A stretch of 64,000 nt of DNA, taken from Pomphorhynchus laevis (Eukaryota > Acanthocephala > Palaeacanthocephala > Echinorhynchida > Pomphorhynchidae). Shown piece after piece: positions 1 through 12,485 of the stretch (position 1 is the first letter of the stretch; each line of letters opens with the position of its first letter). The stretch covers positions 178,884 to 242,883 of the forward strand of contig WNNJ02001487.1 of the NCBI GenBank assembly GCA_012934845.2, read 5' to 3'. The translations under genes and the position numbers were made by a program. Under the pieces are notes generated by a model, which was not told where the DNA came from, did no database searches, and worked only from the letters and a program-made list of their open reading frames with translations.

Positions 1-109
1 GATTATCATGTAAACATTTCATTAGCTAATTTGATTTGTTATTACTTTTAGAACAATTAAAAATTATAAAATTTTATTAAAAGTTAAAAGATACAAATAA
101 ATAAATAAT
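1..109. other. AT-rich flank, nothing recognised
   Basis: Lies outside the inverted-repeat arm that begins near 110; no gene or motif seen. Confidence 0.5.
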
Positions 110-1920
110 TTTTTTTGATAAAAATAAATACGCGACTAAACAGTTATCCAACAAAGTTATTCAGTTGTGGATAACGTTTATTACGAGGTGTGAAATGCCG
201 CAATATCACTTCACTTGAAAGTAATTTCTTAATGAAATTAATGATGACAAAATCCCATAATTTATGCTGTCAAACTATAGAACGGCGGAAATGGTTTAAG
301 AGAGAATCGCACTTTACTCACAAGAACAAGAGAATAAGGTATCAGAGTAAAACAAAAATAATGAGATTGTTGGAAGTATTGATATAAAAAGCATGACGTA
401 TAAAAACGATACTTTACAATTTGCATACTATAAGTATTGTTCAAAATTATATACAATTTTGACAATTTACTATCGGCCTTTGGCATATGCGGCATTAATT
501 GATAGTGTAGAAAACAATCGAAGGGATTGTAACCCTGTTTTGCATTTATCGAATCAATTATAGCGGAACTCAACATTCAATCCTCGGTCCTACATGAATT
601 ACATGTTTTCTTAGCAATATTTCATAAGCTGACTCTATTATTAAGTAATTATTCAAAATAGATTCTTTATGCAATTGTTCTTCAACTAATGCTTATGATA
701 CTAAAATTTCAAATAAGCATCGCTAAGATAAGAGTTAATAAAGAGTTAGTTATTAGTTACTCATTATAAATATAATGATTAGAGATCATTATAAGGAAAA
801 AAAAGTAAAAAAAATATAAATCAAAAATGAAAACTTTTAACTGAATTACACAAGAATATATTTTTTTTGTTTTCGTAAATTTTAAAATTTCTTCAAAAAA
901 TGTAATTAAATTATTTATTATTACGTTCGTAAAACGCTTTTATTAAAAGTGATATTTTAAATTTTTTGTTAAAAATTGACTTGACGTCATTATAAAGTTA
1001 TTTGCATGCCTTTAAAATTCAAATGTTTTATAACGCCTTGATCGATTATGTAAATGATCGAGTAAATCGATTTTTACTTAGATTATAAAAATAATTATTA
1101 ATATATAGTTTTCTTGTATCTAAATGCCATTTCCAGAAAAAAATTGAATATTTCTTTCTAACCGCGGACATTTTCAATTTTAATTATAATTACAATTTTA
1201 AAAATCTCTCTTTAATTATTTATCTCATTAATTATTTATCTCTTTAATTATTTTTCTCTTTAATTGTCTCTTTTAACTTAAAAAACTTAAAGAGATAAAA
1301 TACACAATACTTCTTGAAAATGTAGGCGGTTAGCGAACGTAATATCTAAGAAATGTTCAATTTCTTTTGTCTGGGAATGGCATTTAGATACAAAAATAAT
1401 AATTCCCCCCAGAATGCCTCAATCCAATTCAAATTAATATATTAAAAATTTACTTGTTAATTTTTGTTTTAATTATTAATAAATAATTTTTAATTGATTG
1501 TTAATATTTTTTATATTTATACTTGACTTGGTTTTTGTAAGGAATTTGGAAAATAATTTATATTTTAAATTAATATATTAGCTATTTAATAATAAATATC
1601 AAATTACATCAAATAATGCATTATATTAATTCATTGCGTAAGTATACATAAATAAAATAAATTTGAATATGGATTATATATAATTACTTAAATATAATTA
1701 TTTAATTAAACATCGTCAATTAAATATCAAAAAATAAAAAGTGAAATGTCGAATATTATTTCATAGAAAAATGATAATTAACACGTTTTTGGAAGTTAAC
1801 TACTTTTGACGTAAAAGCAATCAAAATAAAAACCAAACTAAGAAAACATTATAAAATTAAAAAATAGCAATTGACATTTTTATTGACAAGCGAAAATAAC
1901 GAGATAAGGTCGTGGTTACC
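110..1920 (+). repeat. Left arm of ~1.8-kb inverted repeat
   Basis: Reverse complement of 4995-6805, nearly base for base. The inner boundary is at the sequence GGTCGTGGTTACC (end near 1920) against GGTAACCACGACC (from 4995). The outer boundary is near 110, where the arms diverge after a run of A. Only isolated differences were seen, for example one base near 1590. A short inverted pair, GTTATCC/GGATAAC, lies near the outer end (about 142-175). No transposase-like frame is visible. It could be the terminal inverted repeat of a very long foldback DNA element or a segmental inverted duplication. Confidence 0.85.
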
Positions 1921-2485
1921 AATAAAAGGTAATAAAATTAATAACAAAAATTTTGAATTTTAATGATATTTGTATTCATAAATTTTTAAGCGATTCGCTA
2001 CTTTGTGATTAATTAGTTTAAAGTTGCAATGATCTATAACCGGCCTATAGCTTTGAGCTACTATGCATCTTTAGTTTGTCCACGAATAGAATTTTATATA
2101 AAAGTGCATAGTAAGTTGATTGTTTACCCTAACGATAAAAGACCGAAATGTTACTGTATGAAAATTTGAGTTACATAACCGCAGATTATCACAACATGTC
2201 GAGAGAAACGAAATTTAAAACTGAATTATAAAACGTAAAAATATAAAACTTTACCTTTTTACAATTTTGCTAGTAAAGTTAATATTTTTTGGATAAGCTA
2301 AGATTAGTAGGATACATTTTAAATACGTTCCAACAAATAAGTTCAACTAAAAACAATTAAATTAAAATTGTTTGCAATATTGAAGGATCTATTAGTTTTA
2401 TTTTGAAATTTAAAATATTTAATATTTTAAGTATTGAATTTACTTTAAAAAATCAGTATTTAGTTTTTTGTTTGTTATGTTACAG
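1921..2485. other. Unique AT-rich spacer before kelch exon
   Basis: Single-copy sequence between the left arm and the kelch acceptor site. No coding exon, BTB or BACK sequence is recognisable, so the upstream exons of the kelch gene are not here. Confidence 0.5.
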
Positions 2486-4963
2486 AACGAGTTAATCCTA
2501 CAGCCGTGTGGCATGAGGGAAGTCTCTTTGTCTTCGGCGGTAATTCTACATGGAGATGCCTTCGAAAATGTGAAGTTTACAAACCTGATACTGATACTTG
2601 GCTTGAGCTACCAAGTTTACCTGATCCTCGTCGTAGCGCTGGAATAACTAGTTTTAACGGTATCGTACATTTATATACAAAGTTCGTTGTTATTTTGTGA
2701 CGTTATTTTAAGATGACGTCATTCAGTTATTTTAAGATTACATTAATCAGTTATTTTAGATAATGTCGATCTAGTGTTTTAAAATAATGCAATTTAGCTT
2801 TATTAAGATAACGTCCTTTATTTGTTTTAAGATAACGTCATTTAGTTTTTGGATTAAGTTATTTTAATATAATCAGTTGTTTTGGGATAAAGTCATTTAA
2901 CTTGTTTTAGAAAGCTTCCATCAGTTTAGTAAATCTGTTATTTTAAGTTATTTTTTCACAGTAACGTCATTCAGACATTCATTAACAATAACGTTGTCTT
3001 AAGATAACGTTGATCTGATATTTTATAATAACTAACGTCGATTAGGTGTTTTGAGATAACGTAGATCTATTATTTCAAGATAATGTCGATTAGGTGTTTT
3101 GAGATAACGTAAATCTATTATTTCAAGATAATGTCGATTAGGTGTTTTGAGATAACGTAAATCTCTTTTTTCAAGATAATGTCGATTAGGTGTTTTGAGA
3201 TAACGTAAATCTCTTTTTTCAAGATAATGTCGATTAGGTGTTTTAAGATAACGTTGATCTGATATTTAATAATAATTAACGTCGATTATGTGTTTTGAGA
3301 TAACGTAACTTTCTTATTTCAAGATAATGTCGATTAGGTGTTTTTAGATAACGTTGATCTGATATTTAATAATAATTAACGTCGATTAAGTGTTTCGAGA
3401 TAACGTAACTTTCTTATTTCAAGATAATGTTGATTAGGTGTTTTTAGATAACGTTGATATGATATGTTATCATAACTAACGTCGATTATGTGTTTTGAGA
3501 TAACGTAAATCTCTTATTTCAAGATAATGTCGATTAGGTGTTTTAATATAACGTTGATCTGATATTTAATAATAATTAACGTCGATTAGGTGTTTTGAGA
3601 TAACGTAAATCTCTTATTTCAAGATAATGTCGATTAGGTGTTTTGAGATAACGTTGATCTGATATTTTATAATAACTAACGTCGATTAGGTGTTTTGAGA
3701 TACCGTCAATCTATTATTTCAAGATAATGTCGATTAGGGGTTTTGAGATAACGTAAATCTGTTATTTCAAGATAATGTCGATTAGGTGTTTTGAGATAAC
3801 GTTGATATGATATGTTATCATAACTAACGTCGATTATGTGTTTTGAGATAACGTAAATCTATTATTTCAAGATAATGTCGATTAGGTGTTTTAAGATAAC
3901 GGTGATATGATATGTTATCATAACTAACGTCGATTATGTGTTTTGAGATAACGTAAATCTCTTTTTTCAAGATAATGTCGATTAGGTGTTTTAAGATAAC
4001 GTTGATCTGATATTTAATAATAACTAACGTCGATTAGGTGTTTTGAGATACCGTAAATCTCCTTTTTCAAGATAATGTCGATTAGGTGTTTTGAGATAAC
4101 ATAAATCTCTTTTTTCAAGATAATGTCGATTAGGTGTTTTAAAATAACGTTAATCTGATATTTTATAATAACTAACGTCGATTATGTGTTTTGAGATAAC
4201 GTAAATCTCTTTTTTCAAGATAATGTCGATTAGGTGTTTTAAAATAACGTTAATCTGATATTTTATAATAACTAACGTCGATTATGTGTTTTGAGATAAC
4301 GTAAATCTCTTTTTTCAAGATAATGTCGATTAGGTGTTTTTAGATAACCTTGATCTGATATCTAATAATAACTAACGTCGATTAGGTGTTTTGAGATACC
4401 GTCAATCTATTATTTTAAGATAATGTCGATTAGGTGTTATAAGATATCGTTGATATGATATGTTATAATAACTAACGTCGACGTTACAGAACAATCACTA
4501 AAGCTAGACCGTACTTCAAGAACTATTAATTAATAATTATTTAAATAACTAATTTAATTAATTTAATATAATCAAATTTTTCTTAATTTTGGTTGTAACA
4601 TTTTTTATTTTAAATGAAACTTTCATTTCACTCATTTCAGGGAAAATTTATTTAATTGGTGGCACAGATGGCACTATCACAATGTCTGCAGTAGACATAC
4701 TGAATACTGATACCATGAAGTGGGAGAAGGGTCCAGAGTTACTGTGCCGACGATCAAGCGCTGGTGTGACCACTAAAGGTACTTTCATTATCTGTATAAT
4801 TTTATTTATATCTTACACTGCAGATGGTTATATATTTGTTGTTGGTGGATTTGATGGGCACACTTTTAAAAGAACCACGGAGTTGTATGATGGGATTAGC
4901 TGGAATCTACTTGAAAATGATCACACAAACGAAATTGATATATTTACATGTCATCAAGAATGA
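2486..4963 (+). CDS. Kelch-repeat protein, 3' end (three exons)
   Basis: Exons at 2486-2659, 4641-4778 and 4824-4963 (stop TGA). All junctions are phase 1 with GT..AG introns: donor GTATCG and acceptor TTTCAG for the long intron, then a 45-nt intron (GTACTT..TGCAG). Each exon carries about one kelch blade: FVFGG, YLIGG and FVVGG strands, with a W-containing turn (DTDTWLELP, TMKWEKGPEL) and the R-S-AG signature at the end of a blade (RRSAGITS, RRSSAGVTT). Kelch propellers usually need five to six blades, so this is the C-terminal half of a larger protein, often a BTB-kelch Cullin-3 adaptor or actin-binding protein. No upstream exon is visible although an acceptor AG precedes 2486, so this may be a captured, 5'-truncated copy inside the inverted repeat. 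An AATAAA lies just past the stop near 5029, inside the right arm. Confidence 0.8.
2700..4485 (+). repeat. Degenerate minisatellite in kelch intron
   Basis: Dozens of imperfect copies of a short unit based on GATTAGGTGTTTTGAGATAACG, arranged in higher-order blocks of about 48 and 52 nt ending AAATCTCTT or TTGATCTGAT. It fills almost the whole long intron between kelch exons 1 and 2. Confidence 0.9.
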
Positions 4964-4994
4964 ATCAAATTTTTTAATGTGTTTCCTTTTATTG

Positions 4995-6805
4995 GTAACC
5001 ACGACCTTATCTCGTTATTTTCGCTTGTCAATAAAAATGTCAATTGCTATTTTTTAATTTTATAATGTTTTCTTAGTTTGGTTTTTATTTTGATTGCTTT
5101 TACGTCAAAAGTAGTTAACTTCCAAAAACGTGTTAATTATCATTTTTCTATGAAATAATATTCGACATTTCACTTTTTATTTTTTGATATTTAATTGACG
5201 ATGTTTAATTAAATAATTATATTTAAGTAATTATATATAATCCATATTCAAATTTATTTTATTTATGTATACTTACGCAATGAATTAATATAATGCATTA
5301 TTTGATGTAATTTGATATTTATTATTAAATTGCTAATATATTAATTTAAAATATAAATTATTTTCCAAATTCCTTACAAAAACCAAGTCAAGTATAAATA
5401 TAAAAAATATTAACAATCAATTAAAAATTATTTATTAATAATTAAAACAAAAATTAACAAGTAAATTTTTAATATATTAATTTGAATTGGATTGAGGCAT
5501 TCTGGGGGGAATTATTATTTTTGTATCTAAATGCCATTCCCAGACAAAAGAAATTGAACATTTCTTAGATATTACGTTCGCTAACCGCCTACATTTTCAA
5601 GAAGTATTGTGTATTTTATCTCTTTAAGTTTTTTAAGTTAAAAGAGACAATTAAAGAGAAAAATAATTAAAGAGATAAATAATTAATGAGATAAATAATT
5701 AAAGAGAGATTTTTAAAATTGTAATTATAATTAAAATTGAAAATGTCCGCGGTTAGAAAGAAATATTCAATTTTTTTCTGGAAATGGCATTTAGATACAA
5801 GAAAACTATATATTAATAATTATTTTTATAATCTAAGTAAAAATCGATTTACTCGATCATTTACATAATCGATCAAGGCGTTATAAAACATTTGAATTTT
5901 AAAGGCATGCAAATAACTTTATAATGACGTCAAGTCAATTTTTAACAAAAAATTTAAAATATCACTTTTAATAAAAGCGTTTTACGAACGTAATAATAAA
6001 TAATTTAATTACATTTTTTGAAGAAATTTTAAAATTTACGAAAACAAAAAAAATATTTCTTATATAATTCAGTTAAAAGTTTTCATTTTTGATTTTTATT
6101 TTTTTTACTTTTTTTTTCCTTATAATGATCTCTAATCATTATATTTATAATGAAGTAACTAATGACTAACTCTTTATTAACTCTTATCTTAGCGATGCTT
6201 ATTTGAAATTTTAGTATCATAAGCATTAGTTGAAGAACAATTGCATAAAGAATCTATTTTGAATAATTACTTAATAATAGAGTCAGCTTATGAAATATTG
6301 CTAAGAAAACATGTAATTCATGTAGGACCGAGGATTGAATGTTGAGTTCCGCTATAATTGATTCGATAAATGCAAAACAGGGTTACAATCCCTTCGATTG
6401 TTTTCTACACTATCAATTAATGCCGCATATGCCAAAGGCCGATAGTAAATTGTCAAAATTGTATATAATTTTGAACAATACTTATAGTATGCAAATTGTA
6501 AAGTATCGTTTTTATACGTCATGCTTTTTATATCAATACTTCCAACAATCTCATTATTTTTGTTTTACTCTGATACCTTATTCTCTTGTTCTTGTGAGTA
6601 AAGTGCGATTCTCTCTTAAACCATTTCCGCCGTTCTATAGTTTGACAGCATAAATTATGGGATTTTGTCATCATTAATTTCATTAAGAAATTACTTTCAA
6701 GTGAAGTGATATTGCGGCATTTCACACCTCGTAATAAACGTTATCCACAACTGAATAACTTTGTTGGATAACTGTTTAGTCGCGTATTTATTTTTATCAA
6801 AAAAT
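4995..6805 (-). repeat. Right arm of ~1.8-kb inverted repeat
   Basis: Inverted copy of 110-1920. Begins 31 bp after the kelch stop codon and contains the likely polyadenylation signal of that gene. The short frames it contains are mirrored in the left arm and are not genes. Confidence 0.85.
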
Positions 6806-6810
6806 AAATA

Positions 6811-6861
6811 CATTATTTTTGTTTTACTCTGATACCTTATTCTCTTGTTCTTGTGAGTAAA
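6811..6861 (+). repeat. Small direct duplication of arm sequence
   Basis: About 51 bp starting CATTATTTTTGTTTTACTCT repeats 6552-6602 of the right arm, placed immediately outside the arm. Could be a rearrangement scar. Confidence 0.8.
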
Positions 6862-6916
6862 ATAACTAATGATTATATCAATATTATTTAATCTAAAATG
6901 AAATAAAAATTTATAT

Positions 6917-9045
6917 TTGTGAATATTCCTTTAACGAGCCGCTATTCTTTATTGGTTCGTTTGGTATTATCCTCGTGTGGTTGTTTGAAGCCTATCAGCA
7001 TCACTGTAACTTTAATCAGCGTGGTTGGACTTCATCTACAGTTAGCCCACACTTACATTTCGTGTTTCATCCCGGTTACTGTTTCTGCCGAAGTTTTTGT
7101 CGTCGAAATGCTGGTTTACACAATTAATGTGTTCTATATTTGGTGTAGGCGGTAACTAATATTCGGAATTCGAATCCACCACACACCGATTTTTTATTCC
7201 GTTCTTATACGAAATGTTCACTGGACAGTAAACCGTAAGCTGTCTTTTTACTATTGTGAATATTGCTTGCACGAACCGCTATTTTTCATTGGTCGGTTTG
7301 GTAATATCCTCGTGTGGCTGTTTGAATCCTATCAGCATCACTGTACTCTACAATCAGCGTGGGTGGACCTCATCAGCAGTGAGCTTACGCCTACATTTCG
7401 TGTTTCGGTCTTGTTACTGTTTCTGCCAAACTTTTTGAGCCGAACTGCTGGTTTATATTTTGCTTATATACCAAATTACACAATAAATGTGTTCTATATT
7501 TGGTGTGGGCGGTAACTAATATTCGCAATTCGAATCCACCACACACCGATTTTTTATTCCGTTCAAGGACGAAATGTTCACTGGACAGTAAACCGTAAGC
7601 TGTCTTTTTACTATTGTGAATATTGCTTACACGAGCCGATATTCTTCATCAGCGATTTGGTATTATCCTCGTATGGTTGTTTGAAGCCTATCAGCATCAC
7701 TGTACATTTCAATCAGCGTGGTTGGACCTCATCAGCAGTGAGCTCAAACTTAAATTTCGTGTTTCGGCCATGTTACTGTTTCTGCCAAACTTTTTGTCGC
7801 CGAACTGCTGGTTTATATTTTGCTTATATAACAAATTACACAATTAATGTGTTCTATATTTGGTGTGGGCGGTAACTAATATTCGCAATTCGAATGCACC
7901 ACACACCGATTTGTTTATTCCGTTCTAGGACGAAATGTTCACTGGTCAGTAAACCGTAAGCTGTCTTTTTACTATTGTGAATATAGCTTACACGAGCCGC
8001 TATTCTTCATCAGCGATTTGGTATTATCCTCGTGTGGTTATTTGAAGCCTATCAGCATCACTGTACACTTCAATCAGCGTGGGTAAACCTCATCAGCAGT
8101 GAGACCACGCCTACATTTCTTATTTTCGGTCCTATTTCTGCTTCTGCCGAACATTTTGTCGCCAAAATGCTTGTTTATATTTGCTTATATACCAAATTAC
8201 ACAATAAATATTTTCTATATTTGGTGTGGGCGGTTACTAATATTCGCAATTCGAATCCACCACACACCGATTTGTTTATTCCGTTCTAGGACGAAATGTT
8301 CACTGGTCAGTAAACAGTAAGCTGTCTTTTTACTATTGTGAATATTGCTTACACGAGCCGCTATTCTTCACTGGTCGATTTGATAATATCCTCGTGTGGT
8401 TGTTTGAATCCTATCAGCATCACTGTACACTACAATCAATGTGGGTGGACCTCAGCAGCAGTGAGACCACGCACACATTTCGTATTTTCGGTTCTATTAC
8501 TGCTTCTGCCGAAATTTTTGTCGCCGAAATGTTGGTTTATATTTGCTTATATACCAAATTACACAATAAATGTGTTCTATATTTGGTTTGGGTGGTTACT
8601 AATATTCGCAATTCGAATCCACTACACACCGATTTTATATTCCGTTCAAGGACGAAATGTTCACTGGACAGTAAATCGTAAGCTGTCTTTTACAGTTGTG
8701 AATATTCATTGCATACACGAGTTGTGTTCTTTCAGTTGTCCTTTTGATATTATCCTCGTGTAATTGTTTGAATCCTATCAGCATCACTGTACACTACAAT
8801 CAGCGTAGGTGGACCTCATCAACAGTGAGCTTACGCCTACATTTCGTGTTTCGGTCCTGTTACTGTTTCTGCTGAGCTCCTTGTCTCCGAAATGCTGGTT
8901 TATATTTGGCTCATATATCAAATCACACAATTAATGTATTCGATATTTGGTGTTGGCGGTAACTAATATTTGCAATTCGAATCCACCACACACCGATTTT
9001 TTTTATTCCGTTCTTGGACGAAATGTTCACTGGACAGTAAACAAG
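6917..9045 (+). repeat. ~360-bp tandem satellite, forward array
   Basis: About six units with a period near 360 bp; for example ACTATTGTGAATAT recurs at 7251, 7611 and 7971. Each unit contains CCTCATCAGC and a TTTCGTGTTTCGG stretch. On the minus strand these make a hammerhead-like core, GAAAC then CTGATGAGG. The same family in reverse follows from 9063. Not protein coding. Confidence 0.9.
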
Positions 9046-9062
9046 TGAACCATATTCATAAT

Positions 9063-11575
9063 AGTAAAAAACGGCTTACGGTTTACTGTCCAGTGAACAT
9101 TTCGTCCTTGAACGGAATATAAAATCGGTGTGTGGTGGATTCGAATTGCGAATATTAGTAAACACCCACACCAAATATAGAACACATTTATGGTGTAATT
9201 TGGTATATAAGCAAATATAAACCAACATTTCGGCGACAAAAATTCGACAGAAGCAGTAATAGGACCGAAAATACGAAATGTAGGCGTTGTCTCACTGCGG
9301 ATGAGGTCCACCCACATTGATTGTAGTGTACAGTGATGTAGTGTACAGTGATGCTGGTAGGATGCAAACAACCACACGAGGATATTATCAAACCAACCAG
9401 TGAAGAATAGCGGTTCGTGTAAGCAATATATTCACAAAAGTAAAAAAGACAGCTTACGGTTTACTGACCAGTGAACATTTCGTCCTAGAACGGAATAAAC
9501 AAATCGGTGTGTGGTGGATTCGAATTGCGAATATTAGTTACCGCCCACACCAAATATAGAACACATTAATTGTGTAATTTGGTATATAAGCAAAATATAA
9601 ACCAGCAGTTCGGCGACAAAAAGTTTGGCAGAAACAGTAACATGGCCGAAACACGAAATTTAAGTGTGAGCTCACTGCTGATGAGGTCCAACCACGCTGA
9701 TTGAAGTGTACAGTGATGCTGATAGGCTTCAAACAACCATACGAGGATAATACCAAATCGCTGATGAAGAATAGCGGCTCGTGTAAGCAATATTCACAAT
9801 AGTAAAAAAGACAGCTTACGGTTTACTGACCAGTGAACATTTCGTCCTAGAACGGAATAAACAAATCGGTGTGTGGTGCATTCGAATTGCGAATATTAGT
9901 TACCGCCCACACCAAATATAGAACACATTAATTGTGTAATTTGTTATATAAGCAAAATATAAACCAGCAGTTCGGCGACAAAAAGTTTGGCAGAAACAGT
10001 AACATGGCCGAAACACGAAATTTAAGTTTGAGCTCACTGCTGATGAGGTCCAACCACGCTGATTGAAATGTACAGTGATGCTGATAGGCTTCAAACAACC
10101 ATACGAGGATAATACCAAATCGCTGATGAAGAATATCGGCTCGTGTAAGCAATATTCACAATAGTAAAAAGACAGCTTACGGTTTACTGTCCAGTGAACA
10201 TTTCGTCCTAGAACGGAATAAAAAATCGGTGTGTGGTGGATTCGAATTGCGAATATTAGTTACCGCCCACACCAAATATAGAACACATTAATTGTGTAAT
10301 TTGGTATATAAGCAAAATATAAACCAGCAGTTCGGCTCAAAAAGTTTGGCAGAAACAGTAACATGGCCGAAACACGAAATTTAAGTGTGAGCTCACTGCT
10401 AATGAGGTCCTACCACGCTGATTGAAGTGTACAGTGATGCTGATAGGCTTCAAACAACCATACGAGGATAATACCAAATCGCTGATGAAGAATTTCGGCT
10501 TGTTTAAGCAATATTCACAATAGTAAAAAGACAGCATACGGTTTACTCTCCAGTGAACATTTCGTATAAGAACGGAATAAAAAATCGGTGTGTGGTGGAT
10601 TCGAATTGCGAATATTAATTACCGGCCCACACCAAATATAGAACACATTAATTGTGTAATTTGGTATATAAGCAAAATATAAACCAGCAGTTCGGCGACA
10701 AAAAGTTTGGCAGAAACAGTAACATGGCCGAAACACGAAATTTAAGTGTGAGCTCACTGCTGGTGATGTCCAACCACGCTGATTGAAATGTACAGTGATG
10801 CTGATAGGCTTCAAACAACCATACGAGGATAATACCAAATCGATGATGAAAAATATCGGCTCGTGTAAGCAATATTCACAATAGTAAAAAGACAGCTTAC
10901 GGTTTACTGTCCAGTGAACATTTCGTCCTTGAACGGAATAAAAAATCGGTGTGTGGTGGATTCGAATTGCGAATATTAGTAACCACTTACACCAAATATA
11001 GAACACATTAATTGTGTAATTTGGTATATAAGCAAAATATAAACCAGCAGTTCGGCGACAAAAAGTTTGGCAGAAACAGTAACATGGCCGAAACACGAAA
11101 TTTAAGTGTGAGCTCACTGCTGATGATGTCCAACCACGCTGATTGAAATGTACATTGATGCTGATTGGCTTCAAACAATCATACGAGGATAATACCAAAT
11201 CGATGATGAAAAATATCGGCTCGTGTAAGCAATATTCACAATAGTAAAAAGACAGCTTACGGTTTACTGTCCAGTGAACATTTCGTCCTTGAACGGAATA
11301 AAAAATCGGTGTGTGGTGGATTCGAATTTCGAATATTAGTAACCACCCACACCAAATATAGAACACATTAATTGTGTAATTTGGTATATAAGCAAATATA
11401 AACCAGCATTTCGGCGACAAAAAGTTCGGCAGAAACAGTAACAGGACCGAAACACGAAATGTAGGCGTGGTCTCACTGCTGATGAGGTCCACCTACGCTG
11501 ATTGTAGTGTACAGTGATGCTGATAGGATTTAAACAGCCACACGCGGATATTACCAAACCGACCAATGATTAAAA
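9063..11575 (-). repeat. ~360-bp tandem satellite, inverted array
   Basis: About seven units of the same satellite in the opposite orientation. The strand switch is at about 9046-9062, between copies of the segment CACTGGACAGTAAAC. Because 360 is divisible by three, a frame stays open for 325 codons at 10515-11492; it is a repeat artefact. The best-preserved hammerhead-like unit is at 11444-11490 on the plus strand. Confidence 0.9.
11444..11490 (+). ncRNA. Hammerhead-like core, 360-bp satellite
   Basis: Order: GGACC, GAAAC, loop CGAAA closed by ACA/TGT, then GTA (possible cleavage triplet), a short hairpin region, CTGATGA, GGTCC. GGACC and GGTCC pair over 5 bp as stem II, which stays open to the rest of the unit. 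Other units have drifted (TTA in place of GTA). Activity is inferred only. Confidence 0.45.
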
Positions 11576-12485
11576 TTAATTGTTTAATTTTTTGCCTTTC
11601 TTTTAATGTTTATGTCACTGTTTTTTAGAATAAATAATGAAAACATAAGTTTTAGTTATATGGTGGCTTGATGGTCTTTGTTTTCTTTTTATCGGCTTTG
11701 TTACAAATGCTAGCTTTTCAATATGACACATGACATGCTTATGTGCATTAACAGTAAAGTTTTAATATTTGTCATTAAAAAATTTTCTGTTCATTTGCCT
11801 GATGATGGTGACACCGAAATATAGTATTTTAATAATTTATCATCGTGTTGGTAGATACCAAATAAAAAACATCAGTACACTCATTTAAAAATTTGAAATG
11901 TGGGCTATTAGTTTAATTAAAAAAGTTTGTTCTTATTTTCAAAGTCCTACTTTGTTTTTTTAATGTAAAAAGCGCCCTTAATATTTCCTTAAAGTAAATA
12001 TGTAGAGTGTATCTGATTTGTAAGCTGTAAATGATTTGCTCATTTACTTGGTTTTATATTAATGGATAATTGGAATTCATTATAATAAGTAATATGACTT
12101 TTTCGTTCAATGTATATCGTTTTGTCCCTCAACTGTTTTAAAATGTTGAATCATTTCTGAAGCCCGTTAAATCTCTGGATTCGATCAGTTGACATCCTTA
12201 AATGACCCTTCTAATTGAAACGAAAAAGAATAGTTATGTTGTACAATAAGACAATTATGTGATTATATACAGCTGACTGCAACAGTATTGTTTATAAAAA
12301 TAATTCATTAATCAACTTTTAATTTTGCACATGTTGACTGTAATTCTCCTAACTTTTTTGTTTCATATTCACAATTTGAATTCTTCAATTTGATTATAGC
12401 AACTGTTTGATCTAAAGCTCAGATTCACTCAAAATATTTCAAAAATTTGAAAAGATTTTCAATAAAATCAGGCAATATCGACTGT
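11576..12485. other. Crumbs 3' flank with Penelope-type 3' end
   Basis: AT-rich, no gene. Contains CCTGATGATGGTGACACCGAAAT at 11798-11820, a minimal hammerhead-like motif (CTGATGA, GGTG/CACC hairpin, GAAA), followed by an AATAAA-containing tail. Such motifs mark the ends of Penelope-like elements. Confidence 0.45.
11799..11822 (+). ncRNA. Minimal hammerhead-like motif (Penelope end)
   Basis: CTGATGA, then a self-complementary GGTGACACC, then GAAA. This is the canonical hammerhead order with very short stems, as known from Penelope-like element termini. Stems I and III are not convincing. Confidence 0.4.

Noticed and set aside
140-178. DnaA-box-like TTATCCAACA and TGTGGATAA motifs in the arms
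   Set aside because: Bacterial origin motifs have no meaning in this animal DNA; they form a short inverted pair only.
190-387. 65-codon frame also present at 6528-6725
   Set aside because: Duplicated only because it lies in the inverted-repeat arms; no domain, and the opposite strand is equally open.
2700-4485. CRISPR-like array in the kelch intron
   Set aside because: Repeats are degenerate with no unique spacers, and the genome is animal.
10515-11492. 325-codon open frame on the minus strand
   Set aside because: It runs across ~360-bp satellite units whose length is a multiple of three; the peptide is just three imperfect 120-residue repeats with no known domain.
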